This document shows positions 1 to 6,310 of a DNA stretch of 10,879 bases, piece by piece. Numbering within the stretch: position 1 is the first letter of the stretch; each line of letters opens with the position of its first letter. The stretch is from CAILLO01 sp964579735. Its GTDB lineage: Bacteria > Bacillota > Clostridia > Saccharofermentanales > UBA5734. The translations under genes and the position numbers were made by a program. The notes under the pieces are model-generated. The model saw only the letters and a program-made list of their open reading frames with translations, did not search any database and was not told the origin of the DNA. Location: contig CAZOHH010000078.1 of the NCBI GenBank assembly GCA_964579735.1, positions 1 through 10,879 on the forward strand, written 5' to 3'.

Positions 1-160
1 CGGGCTCCTTTGGAGATTTGACCTATTCTGCTTCTACGAAACTCGGGTTATAGCAGAGGCGAGCTTGGGAACATCCGCTGGCGCGAGTCGCACTTGAACC
101 CCCCTTCGGACTCTGATAGCCTTGAAGTCGAGGCATGCATCGCATTTCCCCAGGAGGACC
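1..160. other. Upstream leader of the envelope operon
   Basis: No gene is supported here. Open stretches that start at TTG codons have no ribosome binding site and show no protein-like composition. A weak sigma70-like pair, TTCTGC (26-31) and TATAGC (49-54) with a 17-bp spacer, could drive the downstream operon. A second possible -35, TTGACC at 18-23, is too far from that -10 (25 bp). CTCC-TTT-GGAG at 5-15 could be the edge of a hairpin whose context lies outside the window. The promoter reading is inference only. Confidence 0.25.
152..157 (+). promoter_or_regulatory. Shine-Dalgarno AGGAGG with short spacing
   Basis: A perfect AGGAGG lies only 3 nt before the ATG at 161, closer than the usual 5-9 nt. 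It is the only strong SD near the 5' end of this reading frame. It decides the start, because the only upstream in-frame candidate (TTG at 122) lacks an SD. The short spacing may lower initiation. Confidence 0.6.
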
Positions 161-1060
161 ATGACGGAACCATTATCCATCGAACGACTCCGGGAAGAAG
201 CCCGGCCCCGCATCGAAGCCCTCGCCGCGTCCCTCGCGGCCTGGCCCGGCGAGCCCTTCCAGAGCCACCGGAGCGCCTCCCAGCTCTACCACCGCCTCGA
301 GTTCCTCGCCGACATCGGTCTTTCGGAACACTCCCCGGGTTGGCCGGACCTGTCCACCGTTCTCGACATGGTGATGGCCGATTCGTCTCCGGACGGCCCG
401 TTCCGAGTCCCTGGCTGTATTTCCGTTAGCCACGGCGGGACGGGCAAGGTGATATCCGGCTGGGCGCTGTGCGACGCGCCGATCCTCGTCTATGCACTGG
501 CGCAGCTGGGGCGGGCCGACGACCCACGCGTCCGCAAGGCGGTCGAGCACCTGCTCGGGCTCGTCCGTACGAACGGCTGGCCCTGCGTCGTCAGCCCCGA
601 ACTCGGAAAATTCCGGGGACCCGGCCGCAAGGACGATCCCTGTCCCTATGCGACGCTGGCCATGCTCAAGGCGCTGTCCGCGTTCGACGACCTGCGGGGA
701 TCCCCCGAAGCGGAGACCGGAGCGGGCGCACTTCTGGACCTCTGGGAGGCGAGCCGCGAGCGACACCCCTACATGTTCTTCATGGGGACCGACTTCCGGA
801 AGTTGAAGGCTCCCTTCGTCTGGTACGACCTCCTGCACGTCGTCGAAGTCCTGTCCCGAATCCCCTCCGCCCGCACCGACGTCCGATTCCGGGAGATGCT
901 CGCGGCCGTGCTCGCGAAGGCCGACGCGGACGGACGGTTCACGCCCGAGTCGGTGTGGACGTTCTGGAGCGACTGGGACTTCGGGCAGAAGAAGGCTCCG
1001 TCCGACTGGATGGGTTGGTTCGTCGCCCGAATCCTGGCGCGGTCCGGTGCCGCTGGATGA
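161..1060 (+). CDS. Alpha/alpha-toroid protein (prenyltransferase/squalene-cyclase-like repeat)
   Basis: Predicted soluble protein of 299 residues with no signal peptide or membrane segment. The middle and C-terminal parts are helical and rich in Trp, Cys and His. They include WALCDAPILVYALAQLG (101-117), GPGRKDDPCPY (153-163) followed by a helix ATLAMLKAL, and WTFWSDWDFGQKKAPSDWMGW (266-286). This pattern resembles the alpha/alpha-barrel fold of terpenoid cyclases and protein prenyltransferases. I see neither the DxDD cyclase motif nor a convincing full zinc site, so enzymatic activity is not claimed. The start is the ATG behind AGGAGG at 152-157. The gene overlaps the next by ATGA, so the two are probably translationally coupled. 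The partners carry extracytoplasmic domains while this product should stay in the cytosol, which makes its role unclear. Fold assignment is moderate and function is unknown. Confidence 0.75.
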   Translation: MTEPLSIERLREEARPRIEALAASLAAWPGEPFQSHRSASQLYHRLEFLADIGLSEHSPGWPDLSTVLDMVMADSSPDGPFRVPGCISVSHGGTGKVISGWALCDAPILVYALAQLGRADDPRVRKAVEHLLGLVRTNGWPCVVSPELGKFRGPGRKDDPCPYATLAMLKALSAFDDLRGSPEAETGAGALLDLWEASRERHPYMFFMGTDFRKLKAPFVWYDLLHVVEVLSRIPSARTDVRFREMLAAVLAKADADGRFTPESVWTFWSDWDFGQKKAPSDWMGWFVARILARSGAAG

Positions 1061-2556
1061 AGACGAACCGTCCGAGCCCCGTCCCGCCTCTCCCGCCTCG
1101 CCCCACGACTCCGCAACCCTCGCGCGGGTCTGTCGCTTCGCCGTCCGCTCGCCGTCGTCCGCCGCCGCGCCGCCGACGCGTCCCGCGCATCGTGCCCTTC
1201 CTCCTCGCCGCGGCAGGACTCGTCGTCCTCCTGCTCGTCCTGTTCCCACCGGGCGCCGGCCCCGGCGGCCAGCCGACCGGCACACCGGGCCCTTCCGGCT
1301 CGGCACTCTCCGGCACGCCCGGCGCGACCGGCGACCCCAGCCCCGAGCCCACCTGGTCCGCGACACGCCCCGCGACCGACCTCCCCGCGGACGCCGCGCT
1401 CGTCTTCACCGCCGACGGGCGCCCGCTTGTCTCCTTCGTCGAGACGTCCGGTGATTCCTCCGGAGAGCGCGTCTGGTACGCCTATGAAGCGGCCGCACGG
1501 ATGCTCCGTCGCGCTCCGGTCGTCTGGGCTACGGTTCCTTTCGTCGGCCGCACCGTCCGCGTCGGACTCTTCCGCGAGAACGGCCGCACCCTCGCCCTGG
1601 CCTATGGCGATGGCGAAACGCTCCGCCTGTTCGAAGCCGCCGACGGCTCGCTCTTCTACACCGACATCTACGACGGCGTCTATCGCTTCGACCCGACCCC
1701 GCTCGTCGCTTCGGGCGGTGCGGCCGCCATCGAGATGCTCACCCCGGACCGCACGGCGGACGGCTTCGTGCGCGACACCCTTCTCGCGTTCGAGCGCTCC
1801 GACGGTTGGTCGCTCACCTGGGCCAATCGCCCGCGAATCTCCGAAGACCTGCGCTTCCTGGTCTACGCGACCGATCGCCGCGGCTTCCTCGAGGACGCGG
1901 ACGTCCACCCCGATGTCCGACAGGTCCGCCTGTCCGACGGCGCCGATGTCGTCGTCGTCCAGGACGCCCGACCCGTGGGCTTCGTGGACGGCGTACTCAT
2001 CTACGAGAAGAAGGACCGGAAGCTGTATCTGCGCGACTCGGGGGGCACCGACGGACCGGCTGAATCCGCCGAGGTGCGCTGGACCGGACTGCTCGACCAG
2101 TACGAACTGTTCGGAAAATGGCTCGTCTACACGCGGACCGACGGCGGTACGAAGCACTTCTTCAGCGCCTGCCCGGCGACTGCGGCCGGAAAGACCCCGA
2201 TACGGTCCATCTCCTGTGCCGCGAAGGGCCGCATCGCGAACCTGTATCGAATGGCGCCCGACGGAGACACCCTGGGTCTCGTCTGGCTGACCGACCGCTC
2301 GAGCGTCGGCTCGGCGCGGCTCGTCGCGCTGTCCCTGGAAGACGGCACAGCCCGCGTGTACGACCTGAAGGCCGCTCTGGCGGGAGATGGCGCGGTCGAC
2401 TCCTTCGGTTTCGAGGGCTGGGTCTCCGACCACGCCGTGCTGGTCGCGGTCGTAAGCGGTGGTCAGGAACCGAAGATGCGCATCGTGGACCTCGAGGACC
2501 TGACGCCCATGGCTGCATCGGCCGACCTGACGGTCCAGACGGAGGCGGTGGGATGA
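1057..2556 (+). CDS. Single-pass membrane protein with large beta-rich outer domain
   Basis: Predicted protein of 499 residues. Residues 1-44 are Pro/Arg-rich and strongly basic. They are followed by one hydrophobic helix (about 45-63, VPFLLAAAGLVVLLLVLF), which suggests N-inside, C-outside topology. Residues 64-110 form a Gly/Pro/Ser/Thr linker of the kind that spans a cell wall. The remainder (about 110-485) is made of short beta-strand-like stretches separated by Asp/Gly turns, such as FTADGRPLVSF, ALAYGDGETLRLFEAADGSLFY and NLYRMAPDGDTLGLVWL. This resembles WD40/TolB-like beta-propeller repeats, but I cannot count blades. Only two cysteines occur (372 and 387), possibly a disulfide. The start is the ATG overlapping the preceding stop (ATGA). 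It has no strong SD of its own, so coupling is likely. It is cotranscribed with an M23 peptidase gene, so it may be a surface sensor, scaffold or peptidase partner (inference). No family is recognised. Confidence 0.75.
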   Translation: MKTNRPSPVPPLPPRPTTPQPSRGSVASPSARRRPPPRRRRVPRIVPFLLAAAGLVVLLLVLFPPGAGPGGQPTGTPGPSGSALSGTPGATGDPSPEPTWSATRPATDLPADAALVFTADGRPLVSFVETSGDSSGERVWYAYEAAARMLRRAPVVWATVPFVGRTVRVGLFRENGRTLALAYGDGETLRLFEAADGSLFYTDIYDGVYRFDPTPLVASGGAAAIEMLTPDRTADGFVRDTLLAFERSDGWSLTWANRPRISEDLRFLVYATDRRGFLEDADVHPDVRQVRLSDGADVVVVQDARPVGFVDGVLIYEKKDRKLYLRDSGGTDGPAESAEVRWTGLLDQYELFGKWLVYTRTDGGTKHFFSACPATAAGKTPIRSISCAAKGRIANLYRMAPDGDTLGLVWLTDRSSVGSARLVALSLEDGTARVYDLKAALAGDGAVDSFGFEGWVSDHAVLVAVVSGGQEPKMRIVDLEDLTPMAASADLTVQTEAVG

Positions 2557-3680
2557 TGCGCGCGTATCGAATGAGCGGCACGAGTCCAATGAGCGTCACG
2601 AGTCGAATCGGCCCGTCTCGGTCTTCCCGGATCCGTCGCTTTTACCGCGTCGCGGGAGCCGCCCTTCTCGTCGTGGTCGTCGCCGGCGGCGCGACAGCGG
2701 GGGTCGCGGTGCCATGCGTCGTCCTCGACGTCGTGAAGTACCGTACGACCTTCAAGGATGACCCGTCCACCCAGACGAACGACCTCGCGGACCGGATCTT
2801 CCAGTCGTTCTCGCTCGACGACCACGGACAGCTCGTCTACGACGAAGTCGGCAGCAAGTACAGCCAGCCGCGCACCGTATCCGGCGTCTCGAGCTTCACG
2901 ACTCCGCACCGCGGCACCGACTTTTCGGTGCAATGGACCAACGAGGACTCCGACGTCCACGCCGTGGCCGACGGGACGCTGATCGCCACTCCAGACCCTT
3001 GGAAGATGGCCGAAAGGATCGACGGGACGCACTTCGCGGTCTTCATGCACGTACGCCCCCTGGCGGGATTCGCTTCGGGACGCGTCGTCGTGGCGGGGGA
3101 GAAGGTGGCGAGGATCGGCTTTTCCAACGAGAACGGCGGCTACAACGAGCACGTGCACTTCGGGATGACCTTGGACTCCGCGCTCGCCGTCTGGCGCCCG
3201 ATCAGCCCGTTTTTCGCGCATGCGGCGGGGTGGCGGGGCGGCCGCGACCTCGAATTCATCTCTTTCCCCAAAGTGGATGAGGGAAATCGCCTGACCGTCG
3301 TCGCCTATACGCTGACCGGTGGCGCCTGGGCGAAACACTTCCAGGGGTGCAGCGCCGTATCGGTGTTCTACCGCAAGAAGGGCGCAACCGCCTGGCAGCG
3401 CGGCGAAGCCAGCGTCGTGGAGCGCTTTGCGACGGGGGCGGCGGACGAGCCCTGGGTGTGGGGATTCGACCTCGGGCAGGCCGGCGTCGCGGGCGATGCC
3501 ATCCAGTGGTACCTCGTCGCCTACCGCGACCCGGACCACCCTCTCGACGACGGCTACGACATCACGATCGACGCGCACAACTTCGCGCTCTACCCAGCCG
3601 GGTTCGCGCACCCTGCCGACGTCGCCTCGGCCTACCCGTCAGGCAAGTCACCGCTGTTCGTCACGACGGTTCTGAATTAA
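2553..3680 (+). CDS. Membrane-anchored M23 (LytM-type) zinc metallopeptidase
   Basis: Predicted protein of 375 residues. A basic N-terminus precedes one membrane helix (about 33-58), so the catalytic part should lie outside the membrane. The M23 domain spans about 112-225 and has all expected residues: HRGTD (119-123, zinc ligands H119 and D123), the His of VFMHVRP (H166) and EHVHFGM (H200 and H202). VHAVADGTLIA (135-145) and VVVAGEKVARIGF (178-190) match the usual strands of the fold. M23 enzymes cut peptide cross-links of peptidoglycan, often glycyl or D-Ala-linked bonds; the substrate here is unknown. The C-terminal region (about 235-375) is an extra beta-rich, Ig/Fn3-like domain, perhaps for binding. 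It starts at the first ATG of ATGATG, overlaps the preceding stop, and has GGAGG at 2541-2545 at 7-nt spacing. It is the last gene of the operon, and I see no clear terminator after it. Confidence 0.9.
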   Translation: MMRAYRMSGTSPMSVTSRIGPSRSSRIRRFYRVAGAALLVVVVAGGATAGVAVPCVVLDVVKYRTTFKDDPSTQTNDLADRIFQSFSLDDHGQLVYDEVGSKYSQPRTVSGVSSFTTPHRGTDFSVQWTNEDSDVHAVADGTLIATPDPWKMAERIDGTHFAVFMHVRPLAGFASGRVVVAGEKVARIGFSNENGGYNEHVHFGMTLDSALAVWRPISPFFAHAAGWRGGRDLEFISFPKVDEGNRLTVVAYTLTGGAWAKHFQGCSAVSVFYRKKGATAWQRGEASVVERFATGAADEPWVWGFDLGQAGVAGDAIQWYLVAYRDPDHPLDDGYDITIDAHNFALYPAGFAHPADVASAYPSGKSPLFVTTVLN

Positions 3681-3766
3681 GACGCTCCAGCGTATGTCGG
3701 AAAGACTTGTCGGGTGATATGCTGATCCGGAACTCGACTTCAATCAAGGAGAATAGCGAAGGTACA

Positions 3767-3794
3767 TTGACGGGCCATGTATATTCATTATAAT
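3767..3794 (+). promoter_or_regulatory. Sigma70-type promoter of the MNT-HEPN cassette
   Basis: TTGACG (-35, 3767-3772) and a perfect TATAAT (-10, 3789-3794) are separated by 16 bp. Transcription would begin near 3801, giving a leader of about 29 nt before the ATG at 3830, with GAAGG at 3819-3823 as SD. The -10 lies entirely inside the first 14-bp palindrome, so a protein bound there would block polymerase. Of the promoters in this window, this is the closest to consensus. Confidence 0.7.
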
Positions 3795-3797
3795 GAA
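3784..3797 (+). promoter_or_regulatory. Operator palindrome 1, over the -10
   Basis: TTCATTATAATGAA is a perfect 14-bp palindrome containing the TATAAT -10 hexamer. A near-identical copy lies 20 bp downstream. The likely ligand is the winged-helix domain of the protein encoded just downstream, acting as an autorepressor (inference). Confidence 0.65.
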
Positions 3798-3803
3798 ATT
3801 AAA

Positions 3804-3817
3804 TTCATTACAATGAA
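3804..3817 (+). promoter_or_regulatory. Operator palindrome 2, in the early transcribed leader
   Basis: TTCATTACAATGAA differs from palindrome 1 at one central base. The two sites are separated by ATTAAA. Their 20-bp centre-to-centre distance is about two helical turns and puts them on the same DNA face, which suits cooperative dimer binding. The site covers about +4 to +17 relative to the predicted start of transcription and ends just before the SD. Confidence 0.65.
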
Positions 3818-3829
3818 AGAAGGCATATC

Positions 3830-4435
3830 ATGGAGCCGTGGAAGAGTTTCCTGTTCCAGAGAAATCCTCTCCTGATTCTATCCCATATCTCCATGCAAGG
3901 AGATAACGAGTTCCTATCCGCCCACGTCGCGAAGTCGCTTTCCATCAGCGTCGGCAGCGCCCATGCGATACTTCGCCGTTTCGAAGGGGAGGGACTGATA
4001 TCGAGCCGCCGAATCGGGCACTCGCTCTTCTACAGAACTGTGCGACCCCACCCGTTCTGGAGCGCCTTTCGGGTATTCGACAACCTCGCGGCCGTATCTC
4101 CTCTCGTAGGGATTCTAGCTCCCCTCTCCAGAGAGGTCGTTCTTTTCGGGAGTTGTTCCCGCGGAGAAGATGACATGCAAAGCGATATCGACCTGCTGGT
4201 GGTCACGGACTCCGTAGGAACGAAGGCTGCAGAGGAAGTGACTCGCGCACCGATCGGGGGACGCCCCGTGAATGCGGTTGTACTGGATTACCACGCATAT
4301 CTGGATCTGCAGGAGAAGGACCCGGTCTTCCACGGCGAAATCGTGAAGGGACTACGATTATGGGAGGCCACGGATGGGCGAACTGGAGGATCTGCTGCAC
4401 TCAGGGCGCTTGAAGAAGGCCACAATCGCGGGTGA
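3830..4435 (+). CDS. Winged-helix/minimal nucleotidyltransferase (MNT) protein, probable antitoxin
   Basis: Predicted protein of 201 residues. Residues about 10-70 form a winged helix-turn-helix with likely recognition helix SVGSAHAILRRFEGEGLI and wing SSRRIGHSLFYRT. Residues about 100-178 are a minimal nucleotidyltransferase domain. Its motif GSCSRGEDDMQSDID (107-121) fits G-S-x10-D-x-D exactly, with acidic residues D119 and D121, and D153 is a candidate third carboxylate. In known HEPN-MNT (type VII) pairs, the MNT antitoxin inactivates HEPN by adding AMP to a tyrosine. The fused DNA-binding domain suggests it also represses its own promoter through the two palindromes upstream. Unlike its neighbours, the gene often uses AGA, ATA, CTA and GTA codons, a sign of acquisition. 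The last 20 or so residues overlap the HEPN gene in another frame and look like a tail beyond the domain. Domain calls are firm; the toxin-antitoxin role is inferred from family and context. Confidence 0.85.
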   Translation: MEPWKSFLFQRNPLLILSHISMQGDNEFLSAHVAKSLSISVGSAHAILRRFEGEGLISSRRIGHSLFYRTVRPHPFWSAFRVFDNLAAVSPLVGILAPLSREVVLFGSCSRGEDDMQSDIDLLVVTDSVGTKAAEEVTRAPIGGRPVNAVVLDYHAYLDLQEKDPVFHGEIVKGLRLWEATDGRTGGSAALRALEEGHNRG

Positions 4436-4799
4436 CATCGTACGAAAGGAATTCAGGGCGGCGCGAAGCGACCTGGATTCATCCCGTGTAAGCCTTGAAA
4501 GCGGAAACACCAAATGGGCGACGATCCAGGCCTATTTCTCGATATTCCATGGTGCACGAGCCCTCATATTCCAGGAAGGCTACCGCGAAGAAAGTCATTC
4601 CGCGATGAAACGAGCATTGAAGATCCTGTTCGTCGATTGCGAGAAACTTCCGTCAAGCGTGCTCGATACGCTGGAACGCGGGATGAACCTTCGAGAGATC
4701 GCCGACTACAAGGAGGACTTCTCGGAACAGAGCGCACACCGACTGATTCAGGGAGTCGCGGAAGCGCTTGAAATCATCGAACCACTCATCATGCGTTGA
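4374..4799 (+). CDS. HEPN-domain protein (UPF0332-like), probable toxin partner of MNT
   Basis: Predicted all-helical protein of 141 residues. Recognisable parts are the helix TKWATIQAYFSIFHGARALIF (46-66), the following YREESHSAMKRAL (70-82) and NLREIADYKEDF (105-116). These resemble HEPN proteins of the UPF0332 type. HEPN toxins are usually RNases with an R-x4-6-H motif. Here the expected place reads R107-x4-Y112, with Tyr where His would be, so RNase activity is not assured. The only nearby R-x-H-like pair is R71-x3-H75, in a different position. The gene begins inside the MNT gene (62-nt overlap) behind GGGAGG at 4362-4367 with 6-nt spacing, so the two are cotranscribed and probably coupled. 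It converges on the MFS gene with only 24 nt between stops and no obvious terminator. Tyr112 could be the target of MNT-catalysed AMP addition (inference). Confidence 0.8.
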   Translation: MGELEDLLHSGRLKKATIAGDIVRKEFRAARSDLDSSRVSLESGNTKWATIQAYFSIFHGARALIFQEGYREESHSAMKRALKILFVDCEKLPSSVLDTLERGMNLREIADYKEDFSEQSAHRLIQGVAEALEIIEPLIMR

Positions 4800-4823
4800 A
4801 TCAAAGCATCACACCTTCAGCAA

Positions 4824-6122
4824 TCAGGGCGGCGCAGCTCCAGCCTCGTCCTTCTCCTTCTCCCGGGAACCCTCGAGGCGGCGGAGCAGCAGCATGGCGA
4901 CCACGGCCAGGGCCATGACCGCGCTGACGATATTCCAGGACGCGCGGATTCCGACGGCGTCGTTCACGAAACCCATGACGGCGAATCCGAGCGACCAGCC
5001 CGCGCCGGCGATGAGCGAAACCGCGGCGCTGATCCGACCCCGGTGCGACGAGGGGGTCTGGTCGGCGATGAAGACGGGCATCAGGACCGTCACGACGATC
5101 TCCGCCACCGTGAAGACGAACATGCCGAAAAGGAAGGGCGGGAAGAGGCGGAATACGTCGAACCAGCCGAAGAGGAAGAACGAGAGCGTGAAGAGCGCGC
5201 CACCGAGGGAGATGGCGTAGAGGGGCCGCATCTTCTTCATCCAGTGCAGGAGCACGGGGGTGAGGGCGATGACGATGATTCCGTTCAGGCTGCCCAGTAG
5301 GCCGTGGTTGCGGGCGCCGTCCGCTCCGAACAGGTTGTTCATCTGGAGCGGAAGCAGGAAGCCCCACTGGGAATAGCAGAATTGGTAGAGCGCGTAGATC
5401 AGCGCGAAGAGCGGTAGAATCGGACGTTCGCGAAGGACCTTCCAGGCCGATCCCGTGACGGCCTTCTCCAGTTCGCGGCCTTCCATGGAGTCGGAGTCTG
5501 TGGTCTGTGGCTTCGTGTCCGGGACGTAGACCGCGATCAGGGCGAGGGAGATCAGCGTGGTGAGCGCATCTCCGGCGAAGACCCAGCGCAAGTCGTGCAG
5601 GAAGAGCAGACCCGCGAGCGTGGGACCGACGGCGAAGCCGAGGTTGAACCCCATGTAGATCAGGGAGAACGACTCCTTGCGGTTCTTCGGCTCGGTGAGG
5701 TCCATGGTCATCGCCTCGGCGGCGGGCTGACTCATCGCGCCGATGAACGGGGACGCCATGAGCAGCGCGACGATCGGGATTCCATTCTGAAGCGTCTGGG
5801 CGGAATCCGCCGGCGTGAGGAATCCGCAGGCCAGATAGAGGAGAGCGGCGAGCCCCTGGAAAAGAAGCATGGTGCGCTTGCGTCCGAAGCGGTCGGCGAG
5901 CTTCCCGCCCACTGCGAGGCCGAGCCCGGAGCCGAGCGTCGCTACGGTGATCAGGGTGCCGGAAAGAGACGAGGAGAAGCCGATCTTGACGGTCAGGATC
6001 AAGGTCATCATGGGCCCGACGAACATGCCGAGCGCATTGACCATGCGCGAGAAGAAAAGAACGTATACGGGTCGTGGAAGCCCTCGGTACTGGGTGATCG
6101 GCTTCATCAGCTTCTCCCACAT
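4824..6122 (-). CDS. MFS transporter, drug:H+ antiporter type
   Basis: Predicted inner-membrane protein of 432 residues with about 12 hydrophobic segments in two halves and a cytoplasmic loop near 200-230. Motif A is clear in the loop between helices 2 and 3: GGKLADRFGRKR (72-83). A motif C-like stretch, GFNLGFAVGPTLAG (158-171), includes the Gly-Pro pair typical of antiporters, which suggests proton-driven export of a drug-like compound. The substrate cannot be read from sequence. The C-terminus is a short charged tail. I chose the ATG at 6122 because GGAGGT lies 7 nt before it. An in-frame ATG at 6203 would add 27 residues but lacks an SD, and its extra segment is not typical of the family. 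It is divergent from the MarR/ABC operon, so coregulation is plausible. Confidence 0.9.
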   Translation of the reverse strand: MWEKLMKPITQYRGLPRPVYVLFFSRMVNALGMFVGPMMTLILTVKIGFSSSLSGTLITVATLGSGLGLAVGGKLADRFGRKRTMLLFQGLAALLYLACGFLTPADSAQTLQNGIPIVALLMASPFIGAMSQPAAEAMTMDLTEPKNRKESFSLIYMGFNLGFAVGPTLAGLLFLHDLRWVFAGDALTTLISLALIAVYVPDTKPQTTDSDSMEGRELEKAVTGSAWKVLRERPILPLFALIYALYQFCYSQWGFLLPLQMNNLFGADGARNHGLLGSLNGIIVIALTPVLLHWMKKMRPLYAISLGGALFTLSFFLFGWFDVFRLFPPFLFGMFVFTVAEIVVTVLMPVFIADQTPSSHRGRISAAVSLIAGAGWSLGFAVMGFVNDAVGIRASWNIVSAVMALAVVAMLLLRRLEGSREKEKDEAGAAPP

Positions 6123-6129
6123 GGCGCGC

Positions 6130-6135
6130 ACCTCC
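6130..6135 (-). promoter_or_regulatory. Shine-Dalgarno that decides the MFS start
   Basis: On the minus strand GGAGGT lies 7 nt before the ATG at 6122. It supports that start over the upstream in-frame ATG at 6203, which has no comparable site. Confidence 0.7.
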
Positions 6136-6143
6136 GCCGCCCT

Positions 6144-6172
6144 ATTTTGCCACGCGAAGAGCGAGCGGGCAA
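6144..6172 (-). promoter_or_regulatory. Candidate promoter of the MFS gene
   Basis: On the minus strand, TTGCCC (6167-6172) and CAAAAT (6144-6149) are 17 bp apart. Each matches four of six consensus bases. Transcription would start about 15 nt before the chosen ATG, leaving just room for the SD. If real, it rules out the longer start at 6203. The match is weak. Confidence 0.3.
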
Positions 6173-6245
6173 TCCTTCCCACCGAAATGTCGGAAATGGG
6201 CATCCGATTCGTCTGATTTTCATTGATAGTTCACTTTCTAACCAA

Positions 6246-6274
6246 TTGATTCCCGAGTTGCGACCTGCTATAGT
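6246..6274 (+). promoter_or_regulatory. Promoter of the MarR-ABC operon
   Basis: TTGATT (6246-6251) and TATAGT (6269-6274) are separated by 17 bp, placing the transcription start near 6281 and giving a leader of about 30 nt. TTCACT (6230-6235) and AGTGAA (6272-6277) are inverted copies 42 bp apart that flank the promoter. They might be part of a regulator site, but I found no long clean MarR palindrome. Confidence 0.5.
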
Positions 6275-6310
6275 GAAGGGCATTCGACTCTTACGGAAGG
6301 GGGACAGCGC

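Noticed and set aside
81..120. tRNA-like segment on the minus strand (GGTTCAAGT resembling a T loop)
   Set aside because: The bases flanking the loop do not form a T stem and no cloverleaf can be drawn; only a 5-bp GAGTC/GACTC pairing remains.
469..1056. Extension of the second gene upstream of 1057
   Set aside because: It would overlap the toroid gene almost entirely and reads as Arg/Pro-rich noise; the ATGA overlap start is more natural.
173..1366. Long minus-strand open frame opposite the toroid gene
   Set aside because: Arg/Gly-rich, low-complexity translation with no domain features; a shadow of GC-rich coding DNA on the plus strand.
3681..3730. Possible terminator after the M23 gene (ACGC/GCGT)
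   Set aside because: Stem of only four base pairs without a following T tract.
3777..3880. Small open frame starting at an ATG within the cassette promoter
   Set aside because: It begins upstream of the predicted transcription start, has no suitable SD and runs out of frame into the MNT gene.
4801..6120. Second minus-strand frame over the MFS gene
   Set aside because: Arg/His/Pro-rich translation without membrane helices, while the other frame encodes a complete 12-helix MFS protein with an SD.
6123..6203. 27-residue N-terminal extension of the MFS protein
   Set aside because: No SD at 6203, while GGAGGT with ideal spacing precedes the ATG at 6122.
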